A stretch of DNA of 64,000 nt from Prosapia bicincta. Its lineage: Eukaryota > Arthropoda > Insecta > Hemiptera > Cercopidae. Positions 25,798-36,034 of this stretch are shown in pieces. The position numbers and the translations under genes were made by a program. The number at the start of each line of letters is the position of its first letter. Position 1 is the first letter of the stretch. The stretch covers positions 233,737,643-233,801,642 of the forward strand of contig JBAIZL010000002.1 in assembly GCA_036971475.1 (NCBI GenBank), read 5' to 3'. The notes beneath the pieces are model-generated. The model was not told the DNA's origin. It did not search any database and saw nothing but the letters and a program-made list of their open reading frames with translations.

Positions 25798-26830
25798 CGA
25801 TTTTGCTATTAAAGCAAATTCTTTTATAAATCGTCTATAATAATTACAAAGACCTAAAAATGCTTTGATATCGTTTAATGTTTCTGGAATTGGGTAATTT
25901 TTTACAACAGTGACTCTTTCTGGATTAGGTTTTACATCATATTCTGTAATTTGATGTCCTAAAAATATTACTTCTTTTCGTAAAAATTCGCATTTATCAG
26001 GTTGAACTCGCTAGTGGTTGTCCTTTAGTCGTTGAAATACTTGTTTAAGTTTTGCATTATGATCTAATAGATCTGCTCCGTACACTACTATATCGTCCAT
26101 ATAAACAAAACATTTACTACCTTGTAATCCTGATAGTACAGTATTCATTAATCTTTGAAATGTTGCAGGTGCATTTTTTAGTCCAAAATGCATTCTGTTA
26201 AACTGATAATGACCTAAGTGGAAAAAGCAGTTTTAGGAGCGTCTTCTTTTTTAATTTTTACGCTATGAAAACCTGAATAGCAGTCTAAACAACTGAAATA
26301 TTTTGCGTGTCCTAATTGATCTAAAATATCGGTAATGTTTGGTAAAGGAAAAGCATTATGTATTGTTCGAGCATTTAATCAGCGATAATCTACTACAACG
26401 CTCCATTTCCTTTTTCCTGTTGCATCATTTTTTTAAGGAACTACCCATATTGGTGCTGACCATGGAGAGGTTGAATCGGAAATAATATTTTGTTCAAGCA
26501 TATCGTTCATTTGTTTATGAACTTCTGGTTTATGAACTTCTGGGTATTGATATGTCTTTTTCGCTATAGGAACGTCTGTTGACGTTTTAATTTCGTGTTC
26601 AATTAAATTTGTTTCTGGTAACTCTCCATCCAAATTGAAAAATTGAATTTAAATTTCCGCAAAGTTTTAAAAATGATTGTCTTTCTTCTGAATTTAAATG
26701 TTTGAGTCGTAAGAGCTTTTTAAGTTCTTTAATACTATCATGTATAGTGTTCGCTCGAATAATAGGTGAGGTATAATACGTTTTGTTATCTGAAATATCT
26801 GTTTCTTGTTGTACTGGAAGAGGTTCTTAA
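25798..26830 (-). pseudogene. pol: Reverse transcriptase domain of pol, broken
   Basis: RT copies element RNA into DNA in the particle. Upstream of the fingers is a conserved 'LKHLNSEERQSF' stretch (near 26660-26710). A 66-codon open part (26433-26633) holds the fingers motif ending 'SPWSAPIWVVP'. A second open part (26011-26193) holds 'FGLKNAPATFQRLMN' and the catalytic YMDD at 26092-26103. Stops and frameshifts lie between them, around 26200-26440. The motif set and order are those of Ty3/Gypsy RT. The catalytic Asp pair is intact, but the reading frame is not. Confidence 0.9.
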
Positions 26831-26875
26831 GTTACTTTAACATATGTCTATGTGTATAGAGATACAGTATCATCC

Positions 26876-27852
26876 TACCCTAACTTGTTACTTTGTGAAC
26901 ACATATTTCTGCACTGTTTAATTCCATTGCTTGTAATGACATTGTTATGTTACTAAAGTATTCCTGATTAGCATATGAAAAACGATAACAATTGAGGTTA
27001 CCCAGCATTTAGTAAAGGTCCATTATTAGGGTAGTAGGGTAATAAATTAGTGACAAGGATGAAAAACATGATATAGGTTTTGTTGAATTCCGCCCACTTG
27101 TCTCTTAAGCTACTATAGTCTTAGTAAATTGGGCCAACTATCAAATACATTGAATATTTTAGTATCTTTATATGTCTGTTTCAACTGATCATACTCATTT
27201 GATTGAAATTTACTTTCTATAGTGCATTACGATGGAAAATTTAATTGCAAAGTAGAGTAAGTACTGTACACTTACTTTCAATTGAAAGAATATTTATTTT
27301 TAGTTATTCATATTCATTCATTATTTATGTAAATTCCAAACACTCATATTATTATTTTAAGTATCATAATTATCTGCCATTCCTAGAATTGTCACATTAT
27401 TTGTTGACACGTTTCAGAGAGCTTCCGTCAGTTAGAACTTCTTATGAATTGTTCTTCCCTGCATTGGAATCGTCTTTTATCGTCTTTGATCTATTCAATA
27501 TTTACCTCATACCGGTTCCATCTATCCAACGTTTAACCTATACTTTCTACCGGTTTTATACTGCTACATCGAGTAGGCGCAACCGGTATGAGGTAAATGT
27601 TAACTAGATCAAAGAGGGGCGCGATTAGATAACATATAAAAGACGATTCCGCTACAGAAAAAATCGCTTCAAAAAAATTTCTGACCGATGGAGTTTCTCC
27701 GAAACGCGTCAAGGAATAATGTGACAGCGCTAGAAATGGTAGGTAATTACGATACTCAAAATAAGAATATAAATCTCAGAGGAAAAATATAAGATTATCA
27801 AAAGTACTCATGATATTTTCATATAAATTACGGAGTAGTTTCTCTGTATCAT
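26876..27852. mobile_element. Insertion splitting the pol protease-RT linker, containing foldback family D
   Basis: About 1.1 kb separates the post-protease region (ending near 27953) from the RT N-terminal region (starting near 26830), far more than in relatives. The heart is a long inverted repeat (27285-27805). 'gtatcat' occurs at about 26868 and 27846 and could be a target duplication. The exact boundaries are inference. Confidence 0.5.
27285..27805. repeat. Foldback element, family D (arms of about 220 bp)
   Basis: The left arm (about 27290-27517) and right arm (about 27580-27805) are near reverse complements. 'tttacctcataccggtt' near 27500 pairs with 'aaccggtatgaggtaaa' near 27582; 'ttgatcta' with 'tagatcaa'; and 'ggaatcgtcttttat' with 'ataaaagacgattcc'. 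The right arm carries CTGACCGATGGAGTTTCTCC then GAAACGCGTC at 27681-27710, a hammerhead-like arrangement with a GUC triplet. The left arm has a degenerate counterpart. A 120-codon frame through the left arm is incidental. Confidence 0.85.
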
Positions 27853-27952
27853 GGGTGTACCAAATGTACTACTGTATTGTTGTCAGTTTTTATTGTAATA
27901 CTATCAGTTTTAAATACATAAATTCTCTGACTTCTATGTCGTAACATATTAT

Positions 27953-28460
27953 CTAAAAATAACATATGCCGTCCGTAGTATTGAGAACAGTATTTAAAGC
28001 TTTTGAATTAGCATCTACTTTGACTATTGATGAAGCTAAATGTATTCCCTTGTAAAGCATTGTTTTAGAAATCAATCCTTGCTTAATTTCAGGATTATTT
28101 ATAACTACGTCAATAACAGTCTCTGTTCTAGTCATTAAACATGGTAAACATTCAGCTTTTGTTTGAAGTGGCTCTAAAGGTATTATATGCTCGTTATATA
28201 TTATTAGTGTGAGTTGTATAATCTAATTGACATTCATATGTTCTTAAAAAGTCATTTCCTATTACTCCATCTGTAGATAGTAAAATTGAATCGTCATCAA
28301 AGAATCTAAATGTTTGATTCATTGTTTCATTATTTATTAAGATGTTAAAATCACAAGTTACTATTGTTTTTATTGTACCACAAGCTATACCATATACCAT
28401 TAATGTATTACTGAAATCGGATTTTTTTTATTGTTCTTATGTAGCTACCAGTGTCTACAA
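27953..28460 (-). pseudogene. pol: Aspartic protease and downstream linker of pol, frameshifted
   Basis: The retroviral-type protease cleaves the polyprotein. The active-site triplet is seen as 'LVDTGS', the DTGS codons being at 28444-28455. The flap-to-C-terminal motif 'DGVIGNDFL' lies in the open part 28194-28400. The two are in different frames: a break lies around the T-run at 28421-28430. The next open part, 27953-28135, is the linker expected between protease and RT in Gypsy-like elements and ends 'LNTVLNTTD'. The catalytic Asp is present, but the gene is split into at least three frames. Confidence 0.85.
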
Positions 28461-28791
28461 GAAATGAAAAATATTTTATAACATCTATTTGTTTAATTGG
28501 TAAGATGACAGTATAACAATTGTTGAATGCCTTTCTAACCTCATTACTGTGTGGATGATACACACTTTTAAAAATTAGTTTTGAGTCTTAAATACAATTA
28601 TTTTTATAATGTCTATATGTGTCAATTTTATCTTGTGTTTCCTGAGTCCTCAGTAACTAGGAAAACTTCCACGTTTTTTGACTCATTATGTTTGTTAGAG
28701 AAAGAAGATGTTGTTTATAAATGTTTCGGAGGTTGTTGAAATCGTGTTGAATCATTCTTTTGACATTGTTGTTGTTCGTTATTCCTTTACG

Positions 28792-28833
28792 ACATTCTTC
28801 TATAGTATGTCCCTAAATTTTACAATATTTGCA
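28792..28833 (-). pseudogene. gag: Nucleocapsid zinc knuckle (gag remnant) with in-frame stop
   Basis: Reading the minus strand from 28833 gives Cys-x2-Cys-x4-His-x4-Cys, the CCHC knuckle by which Gag binds element RNA. One of the four residues between the second Cys and the His is a TAG stop (28813-28815). Only about 245 bp separate this knuckle from the right LTR, so the capsid-coding bulk of gag is missing. This could be an internal deletion or a very short relic. Confidence 0.8.
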
Positions 28834-28849
28834 GTGTTTTGGCATTGAA

Positions 28850-29077
28850 CTGTTTGTAGAAGGTGTAACCATATGCGTTCTGTGTCTTGCAAAAGCATTT
28901 TGTGTTTCTGGAATCCTCGTCAGTATCCTTGTCGGGATGTCTTCTTTGGAATGTCCTCTTATCTTCTGTTATCCTTGTCTAGGAATCCTTACTTCGAATC
29001 CCTCTTCTGGGATCTTGTCTACGAATCCTTTCTTCGAATGCATCTTCTGTGATCCGACCGCTGCCACCAATTAAATG
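28850..29077 (-). promoter_or_regulatory. Leader and putative primer-binding site
   Basis: Next to the right LTR, about eight bases inside, the minus strand reads TGGTGGCAGCGGTCGGATC, with the TGG start expected of a tRNA-primed binding site. I did not identify the tRNA. The leader then carries several imperfect copies of a 'gattcgaagaaagg'-like purine-rich motif (about 28905-29050) before the gag remnant. Confidence 0.5.
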
Positions 29078-29557
29078 TGTTGTGTCCCTGTGTTTGCAAG
29101 GGGTGCGACCAATGAAACACGCACTTGAATATAACAAGAATTTATTCGATAAAACAAATACAAGATTTTGCTATAGGTAAACTGAATAGTTCGCGTAGTA
29201 CGAGAAATAGTAGGTAAATTATAAAATAGTAGTTTCGTACGAGAAATAGTAGACGAATTAGGAAATTGAAGTTCGTACGAGAAATAATAATGTGTATGAT
29301 ATAGTATATGAATTTAAAGATGTAAATTAGTTTTACAGTGATTGAAACTGAAAAAGACTTAACAAGAACTGGCGAGATTTTAACAAGAACTAGACGAAAA
29401 CTAGACAAGAACTGGAAGAAAACTAGGCAAGAACTGGAGGAAAACTTGACAAGAACTGACTTTCCGCTCGCGCTAAGTGTATATATAACTTATTTAGTTT
29501 ACTTGTACATTGGTCAATGATTACATCAAATGTTCTAGAATAAGGCTACGTGTTACA
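29078..29557 (-). repeat. Right LTR (5' LTR in element sense)
   Basis: Starts TGTTGTGTCCC like the left LTR. It differs from it by scattered substitutions, a 6-bp insertion near the start and fewer 'tttcgtacgagaaa' repeats. Sequence beyond 29557 is not a host flank: it is another copy of the env tail found left of env. This LTR is therefore shared with a truncated neighbour element in tandem. Confidence 0.7.
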
Positions 29558-30665
29558 TGGAAAATAACTAACGATTACATATTTAAGTTAATAGAAAGTT
29601 CCATCGGAAATGACACACATTGAACAATTTTCTCAGTATTGACTTTGAGTTACTTTTGTAGCCTGAATCATTTGAAAAACAAAACGTTATACAGACAATT
29701 ATTCTAATGTAATTTAAAATATAAGAAATTAATAAATTACAAAGTATCATATTTCATACATAATACATATTATGTGAATACATAACATCGCCCATTATAG
29801 CTAATTCATAAACCTAAAGCATGCATTAATCAGTGACACTATGTTTTAAAATAGATTTTTGTAAATATTAAAACTATTAAGTCTAAATTTTAAAAAATAT
29901 AAATAATGTATACAATTTCGTATATATGTGAATTGAATTACAATTTCAAAATTAGTTAATTAAGGTGTTATATCGTAATAACTAAATACATTTGACTTGG
30001 CAATATGTTATAGCCTAATTAAAGACATGTTTTTAAATTGCATAAAGATATAGATTTTTAAAGCAGTTTAAAAAAAGTTTACGCCTTACAATGTCATTTG
30101 AGAGTTAAAAATCCTGTTCCACTTATTTGAGTACCGTATAGTCCATCTTTGTTACAATCTGTTGTAAAGTGACTGATAACATATAACCAGTGATTAATAC
30201 TACTACATTTATATCACATTTCAACTTCTAGAAAATTAGTAATTCTAACATCTCATTTTTGGTACTGTTTGAGGATTTTAAAATAATTCACTTTCACAAT
30301 GTCGTTGAGCATATGTGTTGAATGAGGGTGTTATTCGTGAATATATATAGGTGTTATTTAAAATTATTTTACATTTTTTCAATTGAATTTATAGGAGAAT
30401 AAGTTAATTTATTGCTGCTGATAGCCAAATATTCTGTGCTGGGTTTAATGAACATGTAGGTATTAATATTACTTACAATTGGTAAAGGTACTACCTGTTA
30501 CTGGAACATAAATCACAAATATTATTTTCGAATCCATATAATATACAGTTAATGATAATAAATCTATAAATGCATAAGCATATTGCTTATAGAGTGATAG
30601 TGGATATGATGTACCTCTAGGTAAATAAGGTTTTGTATGAAGTAATTCATACATTAATTTTTGAG
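29215..30665. repeat. 1451-bp tandem unit 1 (LTR part plus env tail)
   Basis: Begins inside the LTR at 'gtaaattataaaatagtag' and ends 'acattaatttttgag', where env sequence is cut. The join fuses the env interior to mid-LTR. The env-tail part appears identical by eye to 21960-22954. It includes a copy of the env C-terminal stretch at 30469-30654. Confidence 0.9.
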
Positions 30666-32116
30666 TAAATTATAAAATAGTAGTTTCGTACGAGAAATAG
30701 TAGACGAATTAGGAAATTGAAGTTCGTACGAGAAATAATAATGTGTATGATATAGTATATGAATTTAAAGATGTAAATTAGTTTTACAGTGATTGAAACT
30801 GAAAAAGACTTTACAAGAACTGGCGAGATTTTAACAAGAACTAGACGAAAACTAGACAAGAACTGGAAGAAAACTAGGCAAGAACTGGAGGAAAACTTGA
30901 CAAGAACTGACTTTCCGCTCGCGCTAAGTGTATATATAACTTATTTAGTTTACTTGTACATTGGTCAATGATTACATCAAATGTTCTAGAATAAGGCTAC
31001 GTGTTACATGGAAAATAACTAACGATTACATATTTAAGTTAATAGAAAGTTCCATCGGAAATGACACACATTGAACAATTTTCTCAGTATTGACTTTGAG
31101 TTACTTTTGTAGCCTGAATCATTTGAAAAACAAAACGTTATACAGACAATTATTCTAATGTCATTTAAAATATAAGAAATTAATAAATTACAAAGTATCA
31201 TATTTCATACATAATACATATTATGTGAATACATAACATCGCCCATTATAGCTAATTCATAAACCTAAAGCATGCATTAATCAGTGACACTATGTTTTAA
31301 AATAGATTTTTGTAAATATTAAAACTATTAAGTCTAAATTTTAAAAAATATAAATAATGTATACAATTTCGTATATATGTGAATTGAATTACAATTTCAA
31401 AATTAGTTAATTAAGGTGTTATATCGTAATAACTAAATACATTTGACTTGGCAATATGTTATAGCCTAATTAAAGACATGTTTTTAAATTGCATAAAGAT
31501 ATAGATTTTTAAAGCAGTTTAAAAAAAGTTTACGCCTTACAATGTCATTTGAGAGTTAAAAATCCTGTTCCACTTATTTGAGTACCGTATAGTCCATCTT
31601 TGTTACAATCTGTTGTAAAGTGACTGATAACATATAACCAGTGATTAATACTACTACATTTATATCACATTTCAACTTCTAGAAAATTAGTAATTCTAAC
31701 ATCTCATTTTTGGTACTGTTTGAGGATTTTAAAATAATTCACTTTCACAATGTCGTTGAGCATATGTGTTGAATGAGGGTGTTATTCGTGAATATATATA
31801 GGTGTTATTTAAAATTATTTTACATTTTTTCAATTGAATTTATAGGAGAATAAGTTAATTTATTGCTGCTGATAGCCAAATATTCTGTGCTGGGTTTAAT
31901 GAACATGTAGGTATTAATATTACTTACAATTGGTAAAGGTACTACCTGTTACTGGAACATAAATCACAAATATTATTTTCGAATCCATATAATATACAGT
32001 TAATGATAATAAATCTATAAATGCATAAGCATATTGCTTTTAGAGTGATAGTGGATATGATGTACCTCTAGGTAAATAAGGTTTTGTATGAAGTAATTCA
32101 TACATTAATTTTTGAG
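30666..32116. repeat. 1451-bp tandem unit 2
   Basis: Nearly identical to unit 1 at an offset of exactly 1451 bp. Among the few differences is 'taatgtcattt' for 'taatgtaattt' near 31158, a variant shared with unit 3. The junction sequence with unit 3 is the same env-to-LTR fusion as between units 1 and 2. Confidence 0.95.
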
Positions 32117-33020
32117 TAAATTATAAAATAGTAGTTTCGTACGAGAAATAGTAGACGAATTAGGAAATTGAAGTTCGTACGAGAAATAATAATGTGTATG
32201 ATATAGTATATGAATTTAAAGATGTAAATTAGTTTTACAGTGATTGAAACTGAAAAAGACTTTACAAGAACTGGCGAGATTTTAACAAGAACTAGACGAA
32301 AACTAGACAAGAACTGGAAGAAAACTAGGCAAGAACTGGAGGAAAACTTGACAAGAACTGACTTTCCGCTCGCGCTAAGTGTATATATAACTTATTTAGT
32401 TTACTTGTACATTGGTCAATGATTACATCAAATGTTCTAGAATAAGGCTGCGTGTTACATGGAAAATAACTAACGATTACATATATAAGTTAATAGAAAG
32501 TTCCATCGGAAATGACACACATTGAACAATTATCTCAGTATTGACTTTGAGTTACTTTTGTAGCCTGAATCATTTGAAAAACTAAACGTTATACAGACAA
32601 TTATTCTAATGTCATTTAAAATATAAGAAATTAATCAATCACATAGTATCATATTTCATACATAATACATATTATGTGAATACATAACATCGCCCATTAT
32701 AGCTAATTCCTAAACCTAAAGCATGCATTAATCAGTGAAACTATGTTTTAAAATGGATTTTTGTAAATATTAAAACTATTAAGTCTAAATTTTAAAAAAT
32801 GTAAATAATCTAATGTGCATATAATGTGAATACATAACATCGCCAATTATAGTTAGCATACATATGTGAATTTAATTGCAATTTCAAAATTAGTTAGGGT
32901 GTTAAAATATCATAATAATTAAATACTTTTGACCCGGCAATATGTTATAGCCTAATTAAAGACATATTTTTAAATTGCTTAACGATATAGATTTGTATAG
33001 CAATTTAATAAAATGCACTT
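32117..33020. repeat. Tandem unit 3, diverged and truncated
   Basis: The LTR part matches units 1 and 2 closely to about 32620. Beyond that, homology continues to about 33020 with many substitutions and indels, for example 'ggcaatatgttatagcctaa' near 32936 still matches. There is no env-to-LTR junction at its end. It looks like the older tail on which the array was built. Confidence 0.85.
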
Positions 33021-34587
33021 CCTTATAAAAGCAGTATCATTGCCCTTGGGTTATAAATAGCCTGTCTATGCCTTTTTCACTCTGTACAAAGCTTTAAGGG
33101 TACAGCGCTCTCCGAAAAGTTATAGTTTATTGCAGCTTTGACCCATGACTAATGTTTTCAAAGGCATGATTTTTACGGTCCGTCAGTAAATGTGAAATTA
33201 TTTCCCAACAAAAAGGCTTAAGACCTTTTGTATACTTACGTCTGTATAGTGTGGTAAAACTGCAGGAGGTAGCCGATGCTAGGAATTGCTGTTAGAAATA
33301 TCTGTCAGCAAAGGTTTTCGTATTTCCAATTCAGTTTCAGTTTGAGAAGCGTTCCGTAATGACCACACCACTGTACATGGAGTAAGGTTTATTGTAATTG
33401 TGAAATAAGATAATAATAATAGTTTTCATGTGTATAAACTACTAAAAATAGTCTCTTTTATTTGTTGTGTGTTTTAAATTTGTTAAAATACAAAATCGTT
33501 AATTGTATGGAAATAAGTTACCATAGTCTCAAATGAACCAAAAATGCTTGCACAGATCTGTGAACATCGGTGTTATGCACTTGTGTAGGCAGTAAACGTC
33601 ATTAGCGCTTATAACAAAAGTATTTTCCATTTAACCAATTGTAAAATAATTTTAGAATAAATTCTCAAGTGTTTTAAGTATAAGGGAATAATATCAATGC
33701 AAGTATTTACGTTCCCCTTGTAGCATTTCCAGTTCAACGACCGCGTAGTATCATATTCAGTTATAATTACATACTTGAGTAACACACTTTGAGCATAATT
33801 TAATCACATTTTGAAATGAATTTGACAAACAACATTTCTTTCGGAAACTAGCTATTTTTGTTTTAGAAATAGGTGGTTGGTTAGAAACTTATAGTTGTTG
33901 TAAACACCTGCTGCAAACTCCATTGTAAACGTGGCTCAAGACTGGTGATCATCGACCTTAGAATTTATTGGAGACATACGCCTACACAGTACAATTTACT
34001 AGCACGCCCCATGGCGACTCCACTCGTTTAAAATTCGTTATTTTATATGTTAATTTCACCTTATAAGTTCATTTTATAAATCAATTTATATAATTTCACT
34101 TTATTTGTGGTTTAATCAATTTTAAAACAATTATAATTGTTAATGAATATGGAATGGGAATACAAAGTTATAATAGCGTATTATTTATTACATCAATGTT
34201 TGACTGCGGATTTGTTTTCATGATACAATGATGTCAGGTATTTATACAGATGTATATTATTACAATCTGTTGTTTTTATCATTCACACGTATCATGATTT
34301 TCGTAAAATCTAAAAACGTTTGAAAATATTGATTAAATAGAATAGTACTAGCGCTGAGCTGTTATCTCGTAAGGCTTTATATATAGAACAGGCATAGTCT
34401 CTGAAATTATACTCTCTGTGGATTTGATATGGATATTTTGCAGTTTTTAACCTTTAAAATCTACATTTTGCAAAATCCTTTCTTAGTGTACGTCTATGAT
34501 CACCTTAATGTACACTGAAAATTTAAAGTGTCTACCTTTCATAGTTTTGACTCCACATTAATTCTGTCAGTCACTCAGGATATATAT
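33021..34587. other. AT-rich region with no recognised feature
   Basis: No ORF of note, no RNA fold and no clear repeat was seen. Confidence 0.4.
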
Positions 34588-34690
34588 TTTTAGTACATTT
34601 TTCTGTCTTTCCTGGCGTTACAATAGTCCCCTTTTTTGATGCGTTTCGGAGTGATTCCATTTTAAAAACTTAAATCGTACTCAAGAGTAC
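34588..34690 (+). repeat. Dispersed repeat, copy 1 (partner at 42578)
   Basis: 'agtacatttttctgtctttc' then 'ctggcgttacaat…gtttcggagtgattccatttt' aligns with 42578-42680 with substitutions and small indels, in the same orientation. Function unknown. Confidence 0.65.
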
Positions 34691-34724
34691 TGTACTCAAA
34701 CTGTACTCAATTATATGTATATAT

Positions 34725-35195
34725 AGGGTGTTTCAGGAGGAATTTGCCATACTGCACAACCTAATCCTCACCAAAATATTGAAAAAGTTCATATAAACAC
34801 GAATCTAGAAAAGTGAGTTATACAGGATCAAAGATTTAACCTGAAATTCACCTCCCTCAGTAAAATTAACACAGTGATATTTTGAGGGTGTTAATTGAAT
34901 TTGTTAATTTGATACGTTGTATGTAAAATGAGCTTATGTTAAGGCAATTTTTACGGAGTTATTGTAGTTCAAACGCAAAAAAGTGTGTTTTTGATCATGA
35001 ACTTTTAGCTTCACCTCAATTTTTTCCTACGACTATTTAAGCTCATTTTACATAAAACGTTTTTAATTATCCAACTCAATTAACACCCTGAAAACTTCAG
35101 TATGGTAATTTCACTGTGGGAGCTGAATTTTTGTTTAAATCTTTGACTCTGTGTAACTCACCAAGAAAGCGTTTCCGGACCTTCAGTATTGCTAT
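34725..35195. repeat. Foldback element F (MITE-like, arms of about 120 bp)
   Basis: The left arm (about 34810-34940) and right arm (about 35042-35170) are diverged reverse complements. 'tatgtaaaatgagctta' near 34919 pairs with 'taagctcattttacata' near 35038; 'agggtgttaattga' with 'tcaattaacaccct'; and 'atcaaagattta' with 'taaatctttga'. It is preceded by 'gggtgtttcaggaggaattt', which may mark its outer end. No transposase is present. Confidence 0.75.
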
Positions 35196-35742
35196 TCAAA
35201 AAGCTTTACAGTTTTAACTTTTAAATAATTCCAATTATAAGAATAAAGTTTCTCCATTTTGCTTCAGAATTACATTGAGTCGTTTTATACACCAATCTGC
35301 TGTAAAAAACGACGACGAAACAAATATATTAGTAGACGTAACGCGTAAGCGGTTGGGCGAATAGAATGCCGTTGTCAAGTTTAAGGTTTTATCTTAGAGA
35401 GAATTATGCTACTCTATGGAGCCACAGTTATCAAGTATATCTTGACTTGTAATGACAGTAGGTACAGATAGTGTCTATTTATAAACGGATAGGGTTGAAG
35501 AAACTTTCATCATCTCCAGGAACGACTCGGCCTTAACGTATATACCATGAAGTAACTAAACCGATAATTAGGACCTATGTTTTACCTCATAATTGCGAAA
35601 CACTTCTTCAATTCTCATCTTACAGTGGAATCTGTTTACTAATTACTTAATGATAACTATTACCATAGTTAATAATTATTAGTCATGCGTAAAAACTTTA
35701 TAATTATGCTACTTCTTTTAATTTCGATATCAAATTAACAAT

Positions 35743-35744
<2 letters not shown>

Positions 35745-35812
<68 letters not shown>

Positions 35813-35820
35813 AGTGTGTG

Positions 35821-35852
<32 letters not shown>

Positions 35853-35865
35853 TGCGTGTGTGTGT
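35745..35865. repeat. Compound (TA)n-(TG)n-(CGTG)n microsatellite
   Basis: About 57 bp of pure TA, then GT repeats with one GA interruption, then a GTGC/CGTG part. A 103-codon frame starting here reads through repeat codons and is not a gene. Confidence 0.95.
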
Positions 35866-35866
35866 C

Positions 35867-36034
35867 GAAACGACTGAGGTTATTCAAATACAAGAAATAT
35901 TTATTAATTTTTATTCAAGCTTTTCGTTGATAAATTGTACCAGCATAATGAGGAATGATAACTGCTTATCAACGAAAAGGTTTGATTACAAATTAATAAA
36001 TAATTATTTTACGTATTTAAAAACCTCAGTTGTT
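35867..36034. repeat. Foldback element, family B copy 1
   Basis: The arms 'actgaggttattcaaataca' (35873) and the facing 'tacgtatttaaaaacctcag' (about 36010-36030), plus the inner 'aagcttttcgttgataa' and 'ttatcaacgaaaagg', form an imperfect inverted repeat. The arm sequence matches the terminal repeat at 48200-48290 and 49370-49560. The hammerhead-like core is degenerate here. Confidence 0.75.

Larger units (their letters stand above)
21324..29557 (-). mobile_element. Defective errantivirus-type Ty3/Gypsy provirus
   Basis: On the minus strand this carries, in order, LTR, leader, nucleocapsid zinc knuckle, aspartic protease, RT, RNase H, integrase with H2C2 and DD35E motifs, and an env with a furin-like site followed by the GLFN region typical of errantiviruses and related F proteins. 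That gene order and env type identify the Errantivirus group of Metaviridae, endogenous in insects. All genes are broken: most of gag is absent, there are in-frame stops and frameshifts, an RNase H catalytic residue is replaced, and a foldback element is inserted in pol. It cannot encode a complete polyprotein as it stands. Confidence 0.9.

Noticed and set aside
25652..25840. 62-codon plus-strand frame
   Set aside because: Shadow of the RNase H and RT region on the opposite strand.
27245..27607. 120-codon plus-strand frame
   Set aside because: It runs through the left arm and loop of the family D foldback and has no known motif.
28829..29074. 81-codon plus-strand frame rich in Cys and Gly
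   Set aside because: Antisense of the errantivirus leader and zinc-knuckle region.
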